Positions 63,108-64,000 of a stretch of 64,000 nucleotides of DNA are shown here, one piece after another (the first letter of the stretch is position 1; the number at the start of each line of letters is the position of its first letter). Made by a program: the position numbers and the translations under genes. Under the pieces are notes generated by a model, which worked only from the letters and a program-made list of their open reading frames with translations, was not told the DNA's origin and ran no database searches. This DNA is from Epiperipatus broadwayi (lineage: Eukaryota > Onychophora > Udeonychophora > Euonychophora > Peripatidae), in the NCBI GenBank assembly GCA_028023455.1, contig JAQFVV010006246.1, forward strand, positions 6,528,363-6,592,362. The letters run 5' to 3'.

Positions 63108-64000
63108 TGTACCGGTCAGAATTGTAAGTTCATTTAACAAGGTTTAGAATCTAAGCAAAAGTACCCTAAATCCACTCATGCCCGAGATACACAGGTCAGG
63201 AGCAATCATGAATTCTGCCCTATTTGCTCTTCTCTAAAACTATAACATTATAAACAACACTTCTGATGATAACATGAAATTTTATTCATTCTGGTCCCAG
63301 AGACACAGCAGAGAAACACGAGATCTATAGGGTAATTAATGTAAATAAATAATATCAAATCTTGGCTCAATCAAATATCTTATGTGAAGGGACAATTTAT
63401 AAATTTTAAATGAATTACACACAGCTAGCATTGCAAAAGAAACATGAATTATAAAATAGTATCCATCTAGAATGAGCAAAGATAGAACCTAGAGATAAAT
63501 GTTCATTTAAAATAATCAATTATAACTTCTAAACATTACTAACACTATTGTAAATATTTAATGGAATTCAATGAGTGAGAGTCAGTAAGACACAACGCAT
63601 GAGTAATTATTAAAACATAATAATTTAATAAATATAAACAATTTAATTTACATTAGAAAACATAGCACAGATTTAATGCGGTTATTACTTTGCATATAAG
63701 CAACTGATTTAGTATGCTAATGAGTTATAGTATAATAATAAATTAATGTTATCAATGCGGTGATCATTACTTTAAGTAATGATAAGGACGTTTACAAATT
63801 CATCTCTAAAGAGAGGTTTACTCTTGATATGATAGTTAATAATTTATTGTTTATGAGCATATGTGGGCCTGTACAAATGAGGAATGAGTTAGCCTAAATT
63901 AGCTTTACTGTGACAATCCTAAAATATTCGACTAATTATAAAATGAGTGGTTTACAAACATCACTGCGCCACGTCTTATAAATAATATGAGAACTACCCA
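63108..64000. repeat. Unidentified long repeat, copy 2 (cut by window end)
   Basis: It is the same sequence and orientation as 52071-52936. It has a ~27-bp difference near 63328-63358, a few small indels and scattered substitutions. It runs to the last base of the window, so its true end is not visible. Confidence 0.9.

Noticed and set aside
52071-64000. The two long repeats as LTRs of one ~12-kb retrotransposon
   Set aside because: The sequence between them has no gag or pol in the right order, only a decayed LINE on the opposite strand and AT-rich DNA; independent copies are simpler.

Overview
The window looks like AT-rich, gene-poor nuclear DNA of a multicellular animal, probably an invertebrate. 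I found no host gene, tRNA, rRNA or CRISPR array. Everything with coding character is a retroelement: three copies of a Tx1-like non-LTR family with a gag-like ORF1, two RTE-type elements, one Penelope-like element (PLE) with a GIY-YIG endonuclease, the wreck of a Ty3/Gypsy-like element, and a heavily decayed non-LTR reverse transcriptase. This mix, with long homopolymers and (AAT)n/(TA)n runs, fits many lophotrochozoan or arthropod genomes. The species cannot be fixed from the sequence.

Layout. 1-8.1 kb: AT-rich DNA with a 40-bp tandem duplication, a nested fold-back (6.09-6.59 kb) and a ~220-bp direct repeat. 8.1-13.5 kb: nearly full-length Tx1-like copy 1 on +, with a frame-shifted ORF1 (CCHC knuckle) and a broken ORF2 (endonuclease plus RT, split by a (TC)n(TA)n microsatellite), ending in a (CAT)n(CAA)n(AAT)n tail. 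13.5-24.3 kb: no genes, a few diverged repeats and hairpins. 24.4-26.9 kb: 5'-truncated Tx1-like copy 2. 28.8-32.5 kb: 5'-truncated RTE copy B, interrupted by a 1.95-kb element with 90-bp inverted ends and a 10-bp target duplication.

32.77-37.88 kb: the most structured locus. Two PLE 3' parts (GIY-YIG domain plus terminal region) lie head to head, making a ~700-bp inverted repeat. A nearly complete RTE (copy A, minus strand, 781-codon endonuclease/RT frame plus a 206-codon C-terminal frame) has inserted into one arm with a perfect 16-bp target-site duplication. Order of events: PLE insertion with inversion, then the RTE insertion.

41.8-44.5 kb: internally deleted Gypsy-like element on minus (gag-like coiled coil and an integrase C-terminal segment), with two more pieces of the same gag in the opposite direction inside a 276-bp tandem duplication. 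45.5-49.1 kb: Tx1-like copy 3 on minus, with internal duplications, one of which doubles the RT catalytic motif. 50.09-51.75 kb: a non-coding element with 28-bp terminal inverted repeats, a degenerate tandem array and a row of short hairpins; I cannot assign it to a family. 52.07 and 63.11 kb: two near-identical copies of an unidentified repeat, the second cut by the window end. 54.9-56.6 kb: a decayed RT on minus. 61.5-62.6 kb: three small inverted-repeat elements, one a 65-bp stem with a 10-nt loop.

Nothing here forms an operon or a host pathway; the relations between features are nesting and insertion. The best candidates for something little described are the two palindromic PLE-type insertions with hammerhead-like termini, and the hairpin-bearing TIR element at 50-51.7 kb.
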